Source: an uncultured Candidatus Pelagibacter sp.
Lineage (GTDB): Bacteria; Pseudomonadota; Alphaproteobacteria; Pelagibacterales; Pelagibacteraceae
Assembly (NCBI RefSeq): GCF_943788075.1
Contig: NZ_CALSOW010000004.1
Location: forward strand, 62,001-126,000
Direction of reading: 5' to 3'
Length of the DNA: 64,000 nucleotides
A program made the translations under genes and the position numbers. Positions 1-8,767 of the stretch are shown in pieces. Position 1 is the first letter of the stretch; each line of letters opens with the position of its first letter. The notes under the pieces were generated by a model. The model saw nothing but the letters and a program-made list of their open reading frames with translations, had not been told where the DNA came from and searched no databases.

Positions 1-689
1 AAAAATTTTTTTATAATCTAGAACATGTGGATAAATGTTTTATAACATCTTCTCCAAAATTATTTAAAAAACACAAATTATATAATAAATTAAGATTTAT
101 TCCTAATCCAGTTGATAGTTCAATTGATAACTATAAAAATTTTGATAATAAAAATTTAGAATTTGATATTTTTTCTGCAATTAGTCATGGTCAAAATAGA
201 GGCTTATTAAAAAAAGGCAAATCAGATAGTCGTGAAAAATTAATTAAAAATTTAATCATCAATGTGCCTGAAATAAAGTTTGCATCTTTTGGTCTGGATA
301 AATTTGAACCTATCTGGGGATCAAATTATTATTATTATTTATCAAAATCTAAAATGGCTTTAAATATAAGTCGTGGTTTATATCAAAAACTTTATTCTAG
401 TGACAGAATATCATCTTTAATTGGAAATGGTCTATTAGTCTTTATAGATAAAAAAACAGAATTAAATAAGTTGTTTAATGATAAACAAGTTGTGTTTTAT
501 AATAATGAAAAAGATTTAATTAATAAAATTTTATATTATGCTTCAAATGATAAAATTAGAATTAAGTTAGCAAAATCTGCTTATAATAAATATCATAAAT
601 ATATGAATAATATGATACTCACAAACTATATGTTAAGTTCCGTTGATCTAATTAATAAGAAAAATCCTTTTTGGCACAACATGAAATAA
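1..689 (+). CDS. Glycosyltransferase (GT-B, CgeB/GT1-like), 5' truncated by window edge
   Basis: Probable cytoplasmic glycosyltransferase for a surface polysaccharide. The frame is open from base 3 with no stop before the GTG at 27, so the true start lies outside the window and only the C-terminal part is seen. Visible elements are FIPNPVD, a usual hinge motif of GT-B enzymes, about 25 residues after that GTG. Further on, SSDRISSLIGNGLLVFID resembles the nucleotide-sugar-binding half of CgeB/GT1-type enzymes. The stop codon touches the ATG of the next glycosyltransferase, so the two are probably co-transcribed. Donor sugar and acceptor cannot be told from the sequence. Confidence 0.7.
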   Translation, partial: KFFYNLEHVDKCFITSSPKLFKKHKLYNKLRFIPNPVDSSIDNYKNFDNKNLEFDIFSAISHGQNRGLLKKGKSDSREKLIKNLIINVPEIKFASFGLDKFEPIWGSNYYYYLSKSKMALNISRGLYQKLYSSDRISSLIGNGLLVFIDKKTELNKLFNDKQVVFYNNEKDLINKILYYASNDKIRIKLAKSAYNKYHKYMNNMILTNYMLSSVDLINKKNPFWHNMK

Positions 690-1604
690 ATGTTTTCTAT
701 ACTAATTCCTACTTATAATAATTTAGAATATTTAAAAATATGCATTGATAGTATTAAAAAGAATTCTAATTTCAAACATCAAATAATAGTACACGTTAAT
801 GAGGGTAGCGATGGAACTATTGAATATTTAAAAGAAAATAATTTAGACTTTACTTATAGTGAAAAAAATATTGGAATGTCTTTGGCATTAAATAAAGCAT
901 CAAAATTAGCTAAATTAGATTATATTTTAATCTCACATGATGATTTTTATTATTGTCCTAATTGGGATAAAGAGTTTGTAAATGAATTGGATTTATTAAA
1001 TCATAATAATTTTTATCTTATCTGGGACAATGGTAAATGCTGTATCATTTTTGAAAAAAATGATTTATCAAAACCACCTGTATTTAATGCAGGTTTAACG
1101 TTTAAAGAATTTGATGAAGTCAGATTACTCGAAAACCTTAATCAAATTAAAACTATTGATTTTCAGGGCAGCACAAAACATCCAGCATTAGTCCACATTG
1201 ATATATGGAAAAAAGTTGGTGGTTGGAGTGAAGATTATTTTCCTACTGGGGGAGATGATAGTGATTTTAACATGAAACTATGGAATGAAAACATAAGAAT
1301 TTTCAAAGGACTTGGAAAATCTTCTGTTTATCATTTTGGTTCAATTACTACTAGAAAAAAAGATAAAAGTTTGTTCACATATTTGGGCAGTAAAGGCAAC
1401 AAGATTTTTTTAAAAAAGTGGAAGATAGGAATTAATTTTTTTGAAAAATTTTATTTAAGATCAGGATTAGATAAAAATAAAAATAAAATTTTTATTAAAT
1501 ATGATGGACCTTTAACAGAACCTATAAAAAATATTGAATATTATTTTGAATTACTCAAAACAAAATTACAGTTATTTTATCTTAAAATTATTAACTATAA
1601 ATAA
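690..1604 (+). CDS. Glycosyltransferase family 2
   Basis: Transfers a sugar from a nucleotide donor, probably in O-antigen or capsule assembly. The N-terminus FSILIPTYNNLEYLKICIDS is the classic GT-A nucleotide-binding start. ILISHDDFYY near residue 90 supplies the DxD-like metal site, and GGWSEDYFPTGGDDSDF near 180 corresponds to the acceptor and catalytic-base region. The length (304 aa) is normal. The ATG follows the previous stop codon without a gap, so the start is well fixed by context. No membrane segment is evident. The acceptor is unknown. Confidence 0.85.
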   Translation: MFSILIPTYNNLEYLKICIDSIKKNSNFKHQIIVHVNEGSDGTIEYLKENNLDFTYSEKNIGMSLALNKASKLAKLDYILISHDDFYYCPNWDKEFVNELDLLNHNNFYLIWDNGKCCIIFEKNDLSKPPVFNAGLTFKEFDEVRLLENLNQIKTIDFQGSTKHPALVHIDIWKKVGGWSEDYFPTGGDDSDFNMKLWNENIRIFKGLGKSSVYHFGSITTRKKDKSLFTYLGSKGNKIFLKKWKIGINFFEKFYLRSGLDKNKNKIFIKYDGPLTEPIKNIEYYFELLKTKLQLFYLKIINYK

Positions 1605-1653
1605 AAATTTTAAATTTAGATTTATTATAAAATGTTATAAATATATATTTATT

Positions 1654-2651
1654 ATGAATAAAGTTTTAATAACAGGTGTTGCTGGTTTATTGGGGTCCAG
1701 ATTAGCGAGTTGGATTATCGAAAATACAAATTATGAAGTTATTGGTATAGATGATTTAAGTGGTGGCTATACTGAAAATATTCATAATAAAGTCAAATTT
1801 TATAAGTTTAACTTGAATAACTTAGAGGCTTTAAAGGGTGTTTTTGAAAAAGAAAAAATTTCAATTGTTTATCATTTTGCCGCCTATGCTGCAGAGGGAT
1901 TAAGTCCATTTATTAGAAAATATAATTATGATAACAATTTGATAACATCAACAAATTTAATTACATGTAGCATTCAATATAATGTTTCAAGATTTATTTT
2001 TGCAAGCTCTATGTCTGTTTATGGAGACAAATACAAACCTCCATTTAGTGAAGATATGAAACAAGCACCAATAGATCCTTATGCTGTTGCAAAATATGCT
2101 GTTGAAATGGACCTTGAAATTGCTTTTAAACAACACGGTTTAAATTATACAATTGTTCGTCCGCATAACTTTTATGGGATAAACCAAAATATTTGGGATA
2201 AATATAGAAATGTTTTGGGTATATGGATGTATCAACTTTTAAATAAACAAAACCCTACTATTTTTGGTGACGGATCTCAAATCAGAGCTTTTAGTTATGT
2301 TGATGACTCAATAATACCTTTCTGGAATGCATCACAAAAAGATAATTGTATAGGTGAAATTATTAATTTAGGTGGAATCAAGGAATACACAATTAACGAT
2401 GCTTGTGATGCATTGATCAATGTAACAGGTCAAAATTTAAACCAGTATATTTAGAAGCAAGACACGAAACAAAATACGCTTGGTCTACATGGGAAAAATC
2501 AGTTAAATTATTAGATTTTAAACACCAAGTAGATTTAGAGGAGGGGTTAAGCAAAATGTGGGTATGGGCTCAAAAACAACCTAATAGAGAGAGATTTATC
2601 TGGCCAAAATATGAGCTTAATAAAGGCATTTATGAATACTGGAAAAATTAA
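1654..2651 (+). CDS. NAD-dependent sugar epimerase/dehydratase, one frameshift
   Basis: Short-chain dehydrogenase of the UDP-glucose 4-epimerase type, which would make a nucleotide sugar for the neighbouring glycosyltransferases. MNKVLITGVAGLLGS contains the Rossmann GxxGxxG, and YAVAK near residue 145 is the catalytic YxxxK, preceded by SSMSVYGD. The start at 1654 is chosen because upstream in-frame codons lie inside the previous gene and carry no family similarity. The frame ends at 2454. The next frame continues at once with family-like sequence (KPVYLEARHE to the stop at 2649-2651), so one base appears to be missing near 2433-2440. Restored length is about 332 aa, normal for the family. 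Confidence 0.8.
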
Positions 2652-2663
2652 GTATACAAACTA

Positions 2664-3344
2664 ATGGAAGATTTAAATTTTTTTACACTTTTAAAAAATA
2701 GAATTTACTGTTTTTTATTTATAGAAAGATTTAATAAAAAGTTACAAATAGATTTTCCTAAAAATTTTCAAAGATGGGATTTGATTCAACATTTAATAGA
2801 TAAATATGATTATAAAAATTATCTTGAAATAGGTTGTGATAAAGATCAATCTTTTTCAAAAATTTCTGTTGATACAAAAGTAGGAGTTGATCCCATTAGT
2901 GGGGGTAATGTTAGAAAAACAAGTGATGATTTTTTTCAAGATAACAAGCAAAATTTTGATATAATTTTTATTGATGGTCTGCATCATTATGAACAAGTCA
3001 AAAAAGATATTAATAATTCACTAAAGTTTCTGAATAAAAATGGTTTTATTTTAGTACATGATTGTTTGCCAAGAACCAAGGCTCATCAATCTATACCACG
3101 ATATAGGGGTTCGTGGAATGGAGATGTTTGGAAGGCTATAGTTGAATTAAGAACTAAAGAAAATCTAAATATTTTTACAAGTCAAATAGATTTAGGTGTT
3201 GGTGTAATTAAAAAAGAAATGAATTCAAATATATTAAAAACTAACATAAAAAATTTTAAGGATCTCAAATTTAAAGACTATTATTATAATTATAAAAATT
3301 TTATGAATATTAAGTCTTACGAAGATACTCTCAAAAGTGTTTAA
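2664..3344 (+). CDS. Class I SAM-dependent methyltransferase (Methyltransf_24 type)
   Basis: Probably methylates a sugar or another small acceptor in the polysaccharide cluster. YLEIGCDKDQSF (about residues 52-63) is the SAM-binding glycine-motif strand. FDIIFIDGLHHYEQVKKDI (about 98-116) is the acidic loop and motif II typical of Methyltransf_24. FILVHDCLP follows as the next strand. At 226 aa it is of usual size. It sits 12 bases after the epimerase stop and shares the strand of the left-hand cluster. Its 3' end overlaps that of the convergent glycosyltransferase by 4 bases. The acceptor is unknown. Confidence 0.75.
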   Translation: MEDLNFFTLLKNRIYCFLFIERFNKKLQIDFPKNFQRWDLIQHLIDKYDYKNYLEIGCDKDQSFSKISVDTKVGVDPISGGNVRKTSDDFFQDNKQNFDIIFIDGLHHYEQVKKDINNSLKFLNKNGFILVHDCLPRTKAHQSIPRYRGSWNGDVWKAIVELRTKENLNIFTSQIDLGVGVIKKEMNSNILKTNIKNFKDLKFKDYYYNYKNFMNIKSYEDTLKSV

Positions 3345-4188
3345 AAATTTGGCCTTTTAAAGGATTTCTTACCCATTATAGATGCTTTCATTCCATCCCA
3401 TCTATTTTTGTATTTAATTAAATTTTTCTTATCATTAATAATTGAATAATAAATAATCTTCAGTCTTGTTCTTAAGATTATTGGTAAAAAAAAAATTATA
3501 GCAAAGAAAAAACCATAATTCTTATTATAGTAGTGAAACTTTGACCATACAAAATGCCATGATCTAAGATCTCGTTGATCATTAACCTCATGTTCATTTT
3601 TAGACATCACAGAATTTCCTGCATCATGATAAACTTTAATTGTATTTATTTGATAATTTTTAAAGAATTTTTTTGATCTTAGACAATAATCATTTTCTTC
3701 AAAGTATAAAAAATAATTATTGTCAAATCCTCCAATTAAATCATAATTTTTTTTATAAAAAAACATGCAAGCTCCACTCAAAAATCTTAATTCAGCTATA
3801 TCTTTATTATTTTGGCTTTGTTTTATTGATTTTGGATTTGCGTCTAAATATCTTGGTCCTAATACTGAAAATTTATTATCTAGTTGTTTTGCAGCATCTA
3901 AAAATTGCATAATATATTTCATTTATACCTCTTACATCGGGATTGCTTATTAAAAAATATTTCGTTTTAACAAAATTAACTCCATAATTAATTTGAGTGC
4001 TATATCCATTATTTGATATTAAATGAATATCACACCTGGATAACTACTTTTTATTACTGCTCTAACTCAGTATCTTTTGAATTATCAACAATTATAATCT
4101 TGAATTTTTTATAAAGATTTTTGATATAATCTATTGTTAAATTTTTACTTTTATATGTTAAAATTATAATTGTTACATCTTGATTCAT
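3341..4188 (-). pseudogene. Glycosyltransferase family 2 (rhamnosyltransferase-like), frameshifted
   Basis: Reading from the ATG at 4188 gives MNQDVTIIILTYKSKNLTID, a GT2 start, then VDNSKD and a stop at about 4056. Family sequence resumes in the next frame (VIKSSYPGV). It shifts again to LISNNGYSTQINYGVNF and SNPDV, and a third shift leads into the long open part (MKYIMQFLDAAK to 3341). That part contains LSGACMFFYKK and GGFDNNYFLYFEENDYC, the usual C-terminal GT2 motifs. Two missing bases (near 4053 and 4033) and one extra base (near 3924) restore a 282-aa protein with no nonsense codon. This is either sequence error or very recent loss. Confidence 0.7.
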
Positions 4189-4222
4189 GATTTAAATTTT
4201 AACCTTATTTAATGCATTATTT

Positions 4223-5162
4223 TTAAATAAGATTTGCTTCTTTAATATATCTTCTGACCATTTCTGTTGATTTATGACCTGTCATAGCCATTATACTTCT
4301 TTCTTCTGCTCCTGACTCTGCTGCTGATGTTGCAAAACCTGATCTTAAGCTATGTCCTGAATAATTTTTGCTATCTATACCTGCTAATTTAAATATTTCT
4401 TTATTATTAAAGCTACAGTTTGATCTGTTAATCTATTTTCTGTTAATTTAGAACCTTTTGAAAATCTTCTAAACAATGGTCCTGAATTTATTTTAGATAT
4501 TTCAATCCAATTTTGTAATGATATTACTGGACAATACTCTGGATTATCAAAGTAGGGGAGTCCTTTCAAGAACCTTCCCATATTGGTCTGTTTTAGATCT
4601 TTCTAAGATTATTTTAACCCTTCTGAACAAATTCTAGATCATCATAATTCTAGTGAGACTATCTCATTTCTTCTAAAACCTCCTGAAAACCAATTAAGTA
4701 TATTGTTCTATCTCTAAATTTTTAATTATCTTATTTTTAACCTATCTATTGCATTAATTAATGCTTTTAAATTATTGATTAATAATGGTTTTTTTCCTTT
4801 TTGATAGCTACCTTTTCTTCTTTTAATTCCCATTATATTTTCAATAATTGATGGATGTTTTGTATCCAAATAATGACCTTTTAATTTATGAATAACTCCT
4901 ATTGATACCAATCTCCTTTTAAAGTGCTCATTTTAACTTCTTTAGTTGATAAATGAGTTAAATATAATGAAACTATTTTAGGTTCAGTTGGAAGAGACTT
5001 AAATCCATTTTTAGCACAAAATAATCCAAAATCATTAAAATCAGATTTATAAGCTCTTACTGTATTATTGCTTTTGAGTTTTGTAAGATTTAATAATGTT
5101 TCTTCTTGTAATGCTTTTATATCTGTTATTATATTATTCATATTATTACTATTGATAACCAT
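4223..5162 (-). pseudogene. Tyrosine recombinase/integrase, multiply frameshifted
   Basis: Site-specific recombinase of the phage-integrase family. The N-terminal SAM-like DNA-binding domain is readable (KSNNTVRAYKSDFNDFGLFC). The catalytic domain is spread over several frames: GGFRRNEIVSLE (first Arg), SKTDQYGK, then HSLRSGF (HxxR) and GHKSTEMVRRYI (His and the nucleophilic Tyr). About eight single-base indels are needed, after which all 313 residues line up without nonsense codons. The gene lies between the polysaccharide genes and the ordinary genes starting at 5250, as expected at the edge of a mobile island. No attachment repeats were found by eye. Confidence 0.8.
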
Positions 5163-5249
5163 TAATTATCGTTAGTAATATATTATATGTTTATAATGTC
5201 AATAGTTTAATTTTAAAGATTAAATATGGAAATTTGATAAGAATTTATA

Positions 5250-5723
5250 ATGAATGATATTTTAAGTATTCTAGTTGCAGGTATTTTCTCATGCATAATT
5301 CTAGATATTCTTGGATATCTTTTAAAATTTATTGGAATTCCAGAACCTTCATGGGGAATTGTAGGAAGATGGGCTTATTATATGATCAAAAATGCAATTT
5401 TTTATAATCCTAAAATTATTGATATGCCTAAATTTAAAAACGAAGTCCTGCTTGGGTGGATTTTTCATTATTATATATCATTATGTTGGGCAGTTATTTA
5501 TTATTTTATCTTCATAATACTTGGGGTTAATATGTCATATTTTTCAGGGCTAATTTTTGGAGCTACCACTACATTGGCACCATTATTGATATTTTTGCCT
5601 TTTACAGGCCAGGGTCTCTTAGCTTCAAATAGTGAAAACCCATTAAAAATATCTTTAGTTTTTTTAATCAGACATTCGCTATATGGTCTAGCTATGTTTG
5701 AGGGATTTAGATGGTTTACATAA
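5250..5723 (+). CDS. DUF2938 family membrane protein
   Basis: Integral membrane protein of unknown function, 157 aa. Hydrophobic segments lie at about residues 5-27, 68-92, 98-121 and 131-152. Between the first two is the family-typical stretch SWGIVGRWAYYM, followed by a GWIFHY motif. LAPLLIFLPFTGQGLLAS is the conserved loop and helix that suggests DUF2938. The assignment is from motif memory, not a search. The gene stands alone, 87 bases from the divergent integrase and 35 bases before the acetyltransferase. No function is proposed. Confidence 0.7.
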   Translation: MNDILSILVAGIFSCIILDILGYLLKFIGIPEPSWGIVGRWAYYMIKNAIFYNPKIIDMPKFKNEVLLGWIFHYYISLCWAVIYYFIFIILGVNMSYFSGLIFGATTTLAPLLIFLPFTGQGLLASNSENPLKISLVFLIRHSLYGLAMFEGFRWFT

Positions 5724-5758
5724 TGATATCAATAATTTAACATTTAAAACTAAACAAA

Positions 5759-6196
5759 ATGATTAGAAAATTAGAGCGAAAAGATAAGGAAAATTGGATA
5801 AAATTATATTGTGGATACGCTAAATTTTACAAAGTCGCAATGAATCAAGAGATTTTAGATACTCTTTGGGAGTGGATTCATAATGAAACTCATGATGTTA
5901 ATGCAATTTGTTATGAATTTAAGGGTAAAATTGTAGGTATTGCTCATTATAGAACAATGCCGAGACCAATTAAGGGGCAATATATTGGTTTTTTAGATGA
6001 TTTGTTCGTAGAGCCAGAATTTAGAGGCCAACAAATAGCTCAAAAACTTATAATTTATCTAAAATCCTTATCTAAAGCCAATAATTGGGATGGAATTCGT
6101 TGGATTACCCACTCTTCCAATGAAAATGCAAAGAAATTATACGATAAAATAGCTAACAATACAGGTTTTGAACTCTATGAACTTAAAAGGGACTAA
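5759..6196 (+). CDS. GNAT family N-acetyltransferase
   Basis: Cytoplasmic acetyltransferase using acetyl-CoA. It is 145 aa, one GNAT domain. DDLFVEPEFRGQQIAQKL (residues 80-97) holds the beta-4 strand and the R/Q-x-x-G-x-A pyrophosphate loop. HSSNENAKKLYDKI (about 121-134) is the C-terminal helix with the conserved Asn and Tyr of motif B. The substrate cannot be inferred. The 3' end overlaps the following alkyltransferase-like gene by about 20-30 bases, which suggests translational coupling. Confidence 0.85.
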   Translation: MIRKLERKDKENWIKLYCGYAKFYKVAMNQEILDTLWEWIHNETHDVNAICYEFKGKIVGIAHYRTMPRPIKGQYIGFLDDLFVEPEFRGQQIAQKLIIYLKSLSKANNWDGIRWITHSSNENAKKLYDKIANNTGFELYELKRD

Positions 6197-6455
6197 ATTT
6201 CAACTAAAAGTCTGGAATTATTTAAAGAAAATACCAAAAGGTAAAGTTAAAACTTACCTAGAAGTTGCTAAAGCCATTGGAAAACCTAAAGCTTTCAGGG
6301 CAGTTGCTAATGCTGTAGGCAAAAACCCCTATCCTCCCAAAATACCCTGTCATAGAGTGATAAGATCTGATGGCAGCCTTGGTGGATACTCAGGAAAAGG
6401 TGGAATTCAGCAAAAAAGGCGATTACTGAGGTTAGAGAAGGTCTTAATTAAATAG
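6168..6455 (+). CDS. MGMT-family (Ogt-like) DNA alkyltransferase, DNA-binding domain only
   Basis: Small protein (95 aa) made only of the C-terminal domain of O6-alkylguanine DNA alkyltransferases, which remove alkyl groups by transfer to a cysteine. FQLKVWNYLKKIPKGKVKTY is the family opening. PCHRVIRSDGSLGGYSG contains the acceptor Cys (residue 61) and the asparagine-hinge region; Cys rather than Trp argues against a non-catalytic ATL protein. The usual N-terminal domain is absent. The start may be the ATG at 6168 or the one at 6177, both inside the preceding gene. Confidence 0.8.
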   Translation: MNSMNLKGTKFQLKVWNYLKKIPKGKVKTYLEVAKAIGKPKAFRAVANAVGKNPYPPKIPCHRVIRSDGSLGGYSGKGGIQQKRRLLRLEKVLIK

Positions 6456-6478
6456 CGTTTTTTATATATCAAAACGTT
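6454..6478 (+). terminator. Hairpin after the alkyltransferase gene (weak terminator candidate)
   Basis: AGCGTTTT (6454-6461) can pair with AAAACGTT (6471-6478), one G-U included, around a 9-base loop. It starts at the stop codon of the alkyltransferase gene. No T run follows, so intrinsic termination is doubtful. Confidence 0.3.
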
Positions 6479-6863
6479 TAATCAGCCGCTAAAATAAACA
6501 CTTTTAAGCTATTTTAACCTTTTTTCCCATTATTGGTATTATGCACCCTTCAGTTGTACTAGATATCGATCTTTGCTTAAAATAAGGTACTCTATGGCCC
6601 TTTAAAGCGTATATTCTAATAGTGCATTGCTCTAGTTTTCAATGATACCAATACTTATAGAAGATTTAAAAAAGGTTGTTTTTTTTGTTATTTTCACTCC
6701 CCTTCTGTACTTTTATTATTTTTAAATGTTTAAAAGTATTGATATTAAACAATTTTAGTCAATTACAATAAATTTGATTATTAATATAAGTTTTTATAAA
6801 TATTAGATTGAATATCGGATTAATTTTTCTGTTTTTATTGCTTATTATTGAGATTAATAAAAC

Positions 6864-6889
6864 ATATAGTAATGTTTTTTTTACTATAT
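6864..6889. repeat. AT-rich hairpin, copy 1
   Basis: ATATAGTAA (6864-6872) and TTACTATAT (6881-6889) form a perfect 9-bp inverted repeat with an 8-base, mostly T loop. A similar element with the same left arm occurs at 6975-6998. Confidence 0.45.
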
Positions 6890-6974
6890 AATAAAATTAT
6901 CTATATTTTTATAAATCTAAATTAATTAATAATTACAATAATTTATCATATATAACTAATCTCATTACATTAAT

Positions 6975-6998
6975 ATATAGTAAATGATTTATTACTAT
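6975..6998. repeat. AT-rich hairpin, copy 2
   Basis: ATATAGTAA (6975-6983) repeats the left arm of the hairpin at 6864. ATAGTAA (6977-6983) pairs with TTACTAT (6992-6998) over 7 bp with an 8-base loop. It lies just past the 3' end of the leftward DMT transporter gene and could act as a weak terminator or mRNA end-stabiliser. Confidence 0.4.
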
Positions 6999-7007
6999 TA
7001 ATTTAAC

Positions 7008-7853
7008 TTATCTTAGATAATATTCTCTCCTAGAAATATATAGTCCGCTTAACACTATAATGAAAAGACCCAGATAAGTCCAATTATCAGGAAGCTCATG
7101 GAAGAAATAATAACTAATAATGATATTGGTGATAATCTCTGTATAGCCTAAAGGGGCTAATTTAGAAGCATCAGCATATTTGAGTGATAAAATGATAAAA
7201 AGATGTGCTACAGAGGCTATAAGGCCGATTATAGCCATCATAATCCACTCATTTGGGGTTGGATTAACCCAAACTGAGGGCATAAATACACTAATTATTG
7301 CTAACCCTACTACACCAGTAAATAAAAGTGTTAAAAGCGAATTATCTGAAGTACTTAACTTTCTAGTTATTACTAAATAGAAGCCATAACAAATACCACA
7401 AGCTAGAGCTGCTAGAGTGGCTAAATTAACATCTATAAAGCCTGGTCTAATAACTATAAGTGTTCCTAAAAAACCCACAAGTACAGCTGACCACCTTCTA
7501 ATACCAACTTTTTCACCAAGAAAAAATGGTGATAAAGCAGTGCATGTTATTGGAGCAACAAATGCAAGTGTTAATGCTTTTGGTAGTGAAATAACTGATA
7601 TTGAATAAAAAAAGCATAAAGTTGAAAAAGCAAGAATTATTCCTCTAACAAGCTGAAGTTTTGGTCTTTTGCTCCAAACAAGGGTTTCTCTATAAAATAA
7701 AACCATTAAAGAAAGCGTGAAAACAACGGTAAAGAAATATCTAGCCCAAGTTATTTGAAAAACATCCATTGTAAGACTTAAATGTTTAGCAATTGCATCC
7801 ATTACTGGAACAATCATCCAAGCTGTAGCATTTAATATTATTGCCTTCATCAA
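7008..7853 (-). CDS. DMT-superfamily transporter (EamA domains)
   Basis: Inner-membrane metabolite exporter or importer of the drug/metabolite transporter group. It is 281 aa with about ten hydrophobic helices in two EamA halves. The first half carries QITWARYFFT and ALTLAFVAPI, and the second SLLTLLFTGVVGL and ASKLAPLGYTEII. The substrate is unknown. Two ATGs stand in tandem at the start, and either could be used. It follows the AEC transporter, whose restored stop lies 14 bases upstream, so both transporters are probably one transcript. Confidence 0.85.
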   Translation of the reverse strand: MMKAIILNATAWMIVPVMDAIAKHLSLTMDVFQITWARYFFTVVFTLSLMVLFYRETLVWSKRPKLQLVRGIILAFSTLCFFYSISVISLPKALTLAFVAPITCTALSPFFLGEKVGIRRWSAVLVGFLGTLIVIRPGFIDVNLATLAALACGICYGFYLVITRKLSTSDNSLLTLLFTGVVGLAIISVFMPSVWVNPTPNEWIMMAIIGLIASVAHLFIILSLKYADASKLAPLGYTEIITNIIISYYFFHELPDNWTYLGLFIIVLSGLYISRREYYLR

Positions 7854-8767
7854 AGAAGGATACTGCTTAATAGAAGTATTTTAAAGCAAAGAATACGGTA
7901 ATTGGAACAGTAATAAAAGACATAGACTGTTGAAACTACAATCATACTAGCAATACTATCGACAACCTTTTTAGAAGAATATAGAGATCCAACTAAATAA
8001 GTTAAAACAGCACTTGGCATTGAGCACTGTATCAATAATACACCTGCAGCAAATCCAGATAAATTAAAAGTTTTTATAATGGCAAAACCAATAATTGGAC
8101 CAATAATTACTCTAGCAATTGAAGATATCAATGCAGACTTAAATGAAAATACTTTAAATCTAGTAAGCGCTATACCTAAAGACATTAAAATTAAAAAGAT
8201 AGCTGCATAAGTCAACATCATTGTTGTATTAATTAAAAAAACAGGCACCTCAATTTCATAATATAGAAATAAAACAGATATTATAATTGCATAAAAAGGT
8301 GGACTTTTAAAAAGTAAATTAAAATCTAATTTCTTACTCGCAAGAAAAACTCCTAAGGTAAAATGAAATAAAATTACCAAAGAAGAAATGGTTGCAGCTA
8401 TTCCAAGACCTTGAGTGCCATAAGCAAATAAACAAAGTGGAAGTCCCATGTTACCTGTATTAGGTAAAATAAAAGGAGGAAGTTCGGTAACTATATCTTT
8501 ATTTAAAAATTTAAGAAATATAATACCAGTAATTGCAAACCCTAATATAGCTATTAAAGAGTACCAAAAATATTCTGCAAAAATATTAAAAGATATGCCA
8601 GTTGTTGTAACTGCATAAAAAACCATTGCAGGACTACCAATATTAGCAGCAAAGTTAGCAATAAATGTTGTATCTAATTTTGGATTTTTTTTACCTAAAT
8701 AATACCCAATTCCTATAATAAAAAAAACTGGGAATAAAACTTCAAAAAGTTTTAAGTAGATTTCCAT
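7850..8767 (-). CDS. AEC family transporter (auxin efflux carrier), C-terminal frameshift
   Basis: Inner-membrane transporter of the AEC family. It has an N-terminal five-helix block beginning LFPVFFIIGIGYYLGKK, a central NTGNMGLPL motif (family NxGxxGxP, about residue 104) and a C-terminal block with MPSAVLTYLVG. The last 25 residues as read (from YVFYYCSNY) are not family-like. Removing one base near 7921-7927 gives MSFITVPITVFFALKYFY and a stop at 7867-7869, a normal AEC end. The ATG shares one base with the restored hom stop (TAATG). The substrate is unknown. Confidence 0.8.
   Translation of the reverse strand: MEIYLKLFEVLFPVFFIIGIGYYLGKKNPKLDTTFIANFAANIGSPAMVFYAVTTTGISFNIFAEYFWYSLIAILGFAITGIIFLKFLNKDIVTELPPFILPNTGNMGLPLCLFAYGTQGLGIAATISSLVILFHFTLGVFLASKKLDFNLLFKSPPFYAIIISVLFLYYEIEVPVFLINTTMMLTYAAIFLILMSLGIALTRFKVFSFKSALISSIARVIIGPIIGFAIIKTFNLSGFAAGVLLIQCSMPSAVLTYLVGSLYSSKKVVDSIASMIVVSTVYVFYYCSNYRILCFKILLLSSILL

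Larger units (their letters stand above)
6479..7007. other. Non-coding stretch between alkyltransferase and DMT transporter
   Basis: The longest gene-free stretch of the window, where gaps are otherwise a few bases. No reading frame with family likeness was found in either strand. The first part (about 6540-6640) is less AT-rich than the rest. It is bracketed by an inverted repeat, TATTGGTAT at 6534-6542 and ATACCAATA at 6644-6652. The second part is almost pure A+T and contains two related hairpins, listed separately. It could hold a small RNA or remains of a lost gene; neither is shown. Confidence 0.4.

Noticed and set aside
3673..3953. Short rightward open frames inside the GT2 locus
   Set aside because: They lie opposite the GT2 catalytic region, which has clear motifs on the minus strand, so they are antisense shadows.
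5163..5249. Attachment site or tRNA fragment beside the integrase
   Set aside because: No tRNA-like segment or matching direct repeat could be found in the 87 bases or near 4200.
6534..6652. Specific RNA family in the bracketed inverted repeat
   Set aside because: The 9-base arms are 101 bases apart with little further pairing by eye, and no known RNA motif was recognised. It is kept only as part of the non-coding-region finding.
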